DNA of 40,535 nt from an uncultured Eubacteriales bacterium (GTDB taxonomy: Bacteria > Bacillota > Clostridia > Oscillospirales > UBA644): NCBI GenBank assembly GCA_959604355.1, contig CAUHAO010000016.1, forward strand, positions 1 through 40,535, in the 5' to 3' direction. This document shows, one piece after another, positions 40,182-40,535 of the stretch. Position 1 is the stretch's first letter; every line of letters begins with the position of its first letter. The notes under the pieces were generated by a model that searched no databases, was not told the origin of the DNA, and saw only the letters and a list, made by a program, of their open reading frames with translations. Made by a program: the position numbers and the translations under genes.

Positions 40182-40222
40182 TATTATACCACAGCATCAA
40201 GTTTGTTCCGTGATGTTGTTAC
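40182..40222 (-). promoter_or_regulatory. rhodanese-lipoprotein promoter with operator copy 3
   Basis: -10 TATAAT (40183-40188) within the right copy of the direct repeat, preceded by TGG. The dyad GTGATGTTGTTAC (40210-40222) is centred at about -40, matching the trxA arrangement. No -35 consensus. The stretch 40223-40393 beyond it is AT-rich and shows no gene. Confidence 0.65.
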
Positions 40223-40393
40223 ATATGATCAAAAAGTGGTAATAACACAAACTGCATTTCATTTTCCGTCTTTGACGGGGACTATACAATTATGTTGTAT
40301 GTTGATGTGATTTTGATTTTTGTCAGTCTCACTATTTTGATATTTCGATGTATCTGAATATTTGATTATTCACGATTGTTTACATCAATGTGG

Positions 40394-40422
40394 TTTACTT
40401 GTCTGTAATTTTGTGTTATAAT
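40394..40422 (+). promoter_or_regulatory. promoter of the acetyltransferase gene
   Basis: TTTACT (40394-40399), 17-base spacer, TATAAT (40417-40422) with TGT before it, an extended -10. Confidence 0.75.
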
Positions 40423-40459
40423 AAACTCATCGATAAATCGGGATTTGCAGGTGTGATTG

Positions 40460-40535
40460 ATGAGAATTGTAGAAGTTACGGAAAACAAAAAACAATATCT
40501 TGATTTGCTCCTATTGGCGGATGAGCAGGAAGATA
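40460..40535 (+). CDS. probable GNAT-family acetyltransferase, 3' end missing
   Basis: Only 25 codons are visible, from an ATG with AGGTG 6 bases upstream. The start MRIVEVTENKKQYLDLLLLA is like that of small GNAT acetyltransferases of Firmicutes, which act on small molecules or proteins with acetyl-CoA. The acetyl-CoA binding motif lies beyond the window, so the call rests on the opening residues and is tentative. Confidence 0.55.
   Translation, partial: MRIVEVTENKKQYLDLLLLADEQED

Overview
The window looks like a chromosomal segment of a strictly anaerobic, spore-forming, low-to-mid GC member of the Clostridia (gut Oscillospiraceae/Ruminococcaceae-like). This rests on the gene order rimP-nusA-ylxR-ylxQ-infB-rbfA-nrnA-truB-ribF, a SigK-type sporulation sigma factor, a ferredoxin-dependent 2-oxoacid oxidoreductase, rubrerythrin and rubredoxin proteins, Gram-positive Shine-Dalgarno sites and several TTG/GTG starts. 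Taxonomy is inferred from gene content only.

Layout. 1-1.2 kb (+): end of a GT2 glycosyltransferase and a GtrA flippase-like protein, then a shared terminator. 1.2-3.9 kb (-): a one-TM hypothetical protein, a decayed IS5-type transposase fragment, and a small lipid module (MGDG-synthase-like glycosyltransferase plus divergent PlsY). 3.9-12.6 kb (-): an apparent operon read from 12.6 kb downwards: PucR/CdaR-type regulator, ftsE, ftsX, coiled-coil M23 murein hydrolase, a degenerate S41 protein, an intact S41 protease, greA, lysS, terminator. 12.7-20.7 kb (-): the rimP-to-ribF information-processing operon with a clear promoter and a hairpin at its 5' end. 20.8-29.6 kb (+): ferredoxin plus alpha, beta and gamma subunits of a 2-oxoacid:ferredoxin oxidoreductase, XRE-cupin regulator, acyl-CoA synthetase, pseudouridine synthase, DUF1287 protein and two CobW-type GTPases, one with a striking His/Asp/Cys repeat insert. 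29.6-33.1 kb (-): SigK, SGNH hydrolase, NAD-dependent epimerase and alpha/beta hydrolase, the last three behind a consensus promoter.

33.2-40.2 kb is a redox and sulfur defence block built around a Crp/Fnr-type regulator. To its left and read leftwards are a rubredoxin-like protein, a ferredoxin-rubrerythrin fusion and a ferritin. To its right are a ZIP transporter on the + strand, then on the - strand thioredoxin, rhodanese and a CoA-disulfide-reductase-rhodanese fusion, and a lipoprotein rhodanese. A 13-bp dyad, GTRATGTTRTYAC, occurs in front of all three leftward transcription units, at about -39 to -41 from a -10-like box. This is where a Crp/Fnr activator would sit, so the block probably forms one regulon.

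The most unusual object is at 40.06-40.19 kb. A GC-rich, hairpin-packed insert of about 114 bp is flanked by 10-bp direct repeats that each carry a -10 box. It looks like a MITE/REP-type insertion that split and duplicated the promoter of the lipoprotein rhodanese. The window ends in the first codons of a probable GNAT acetyltransferase.
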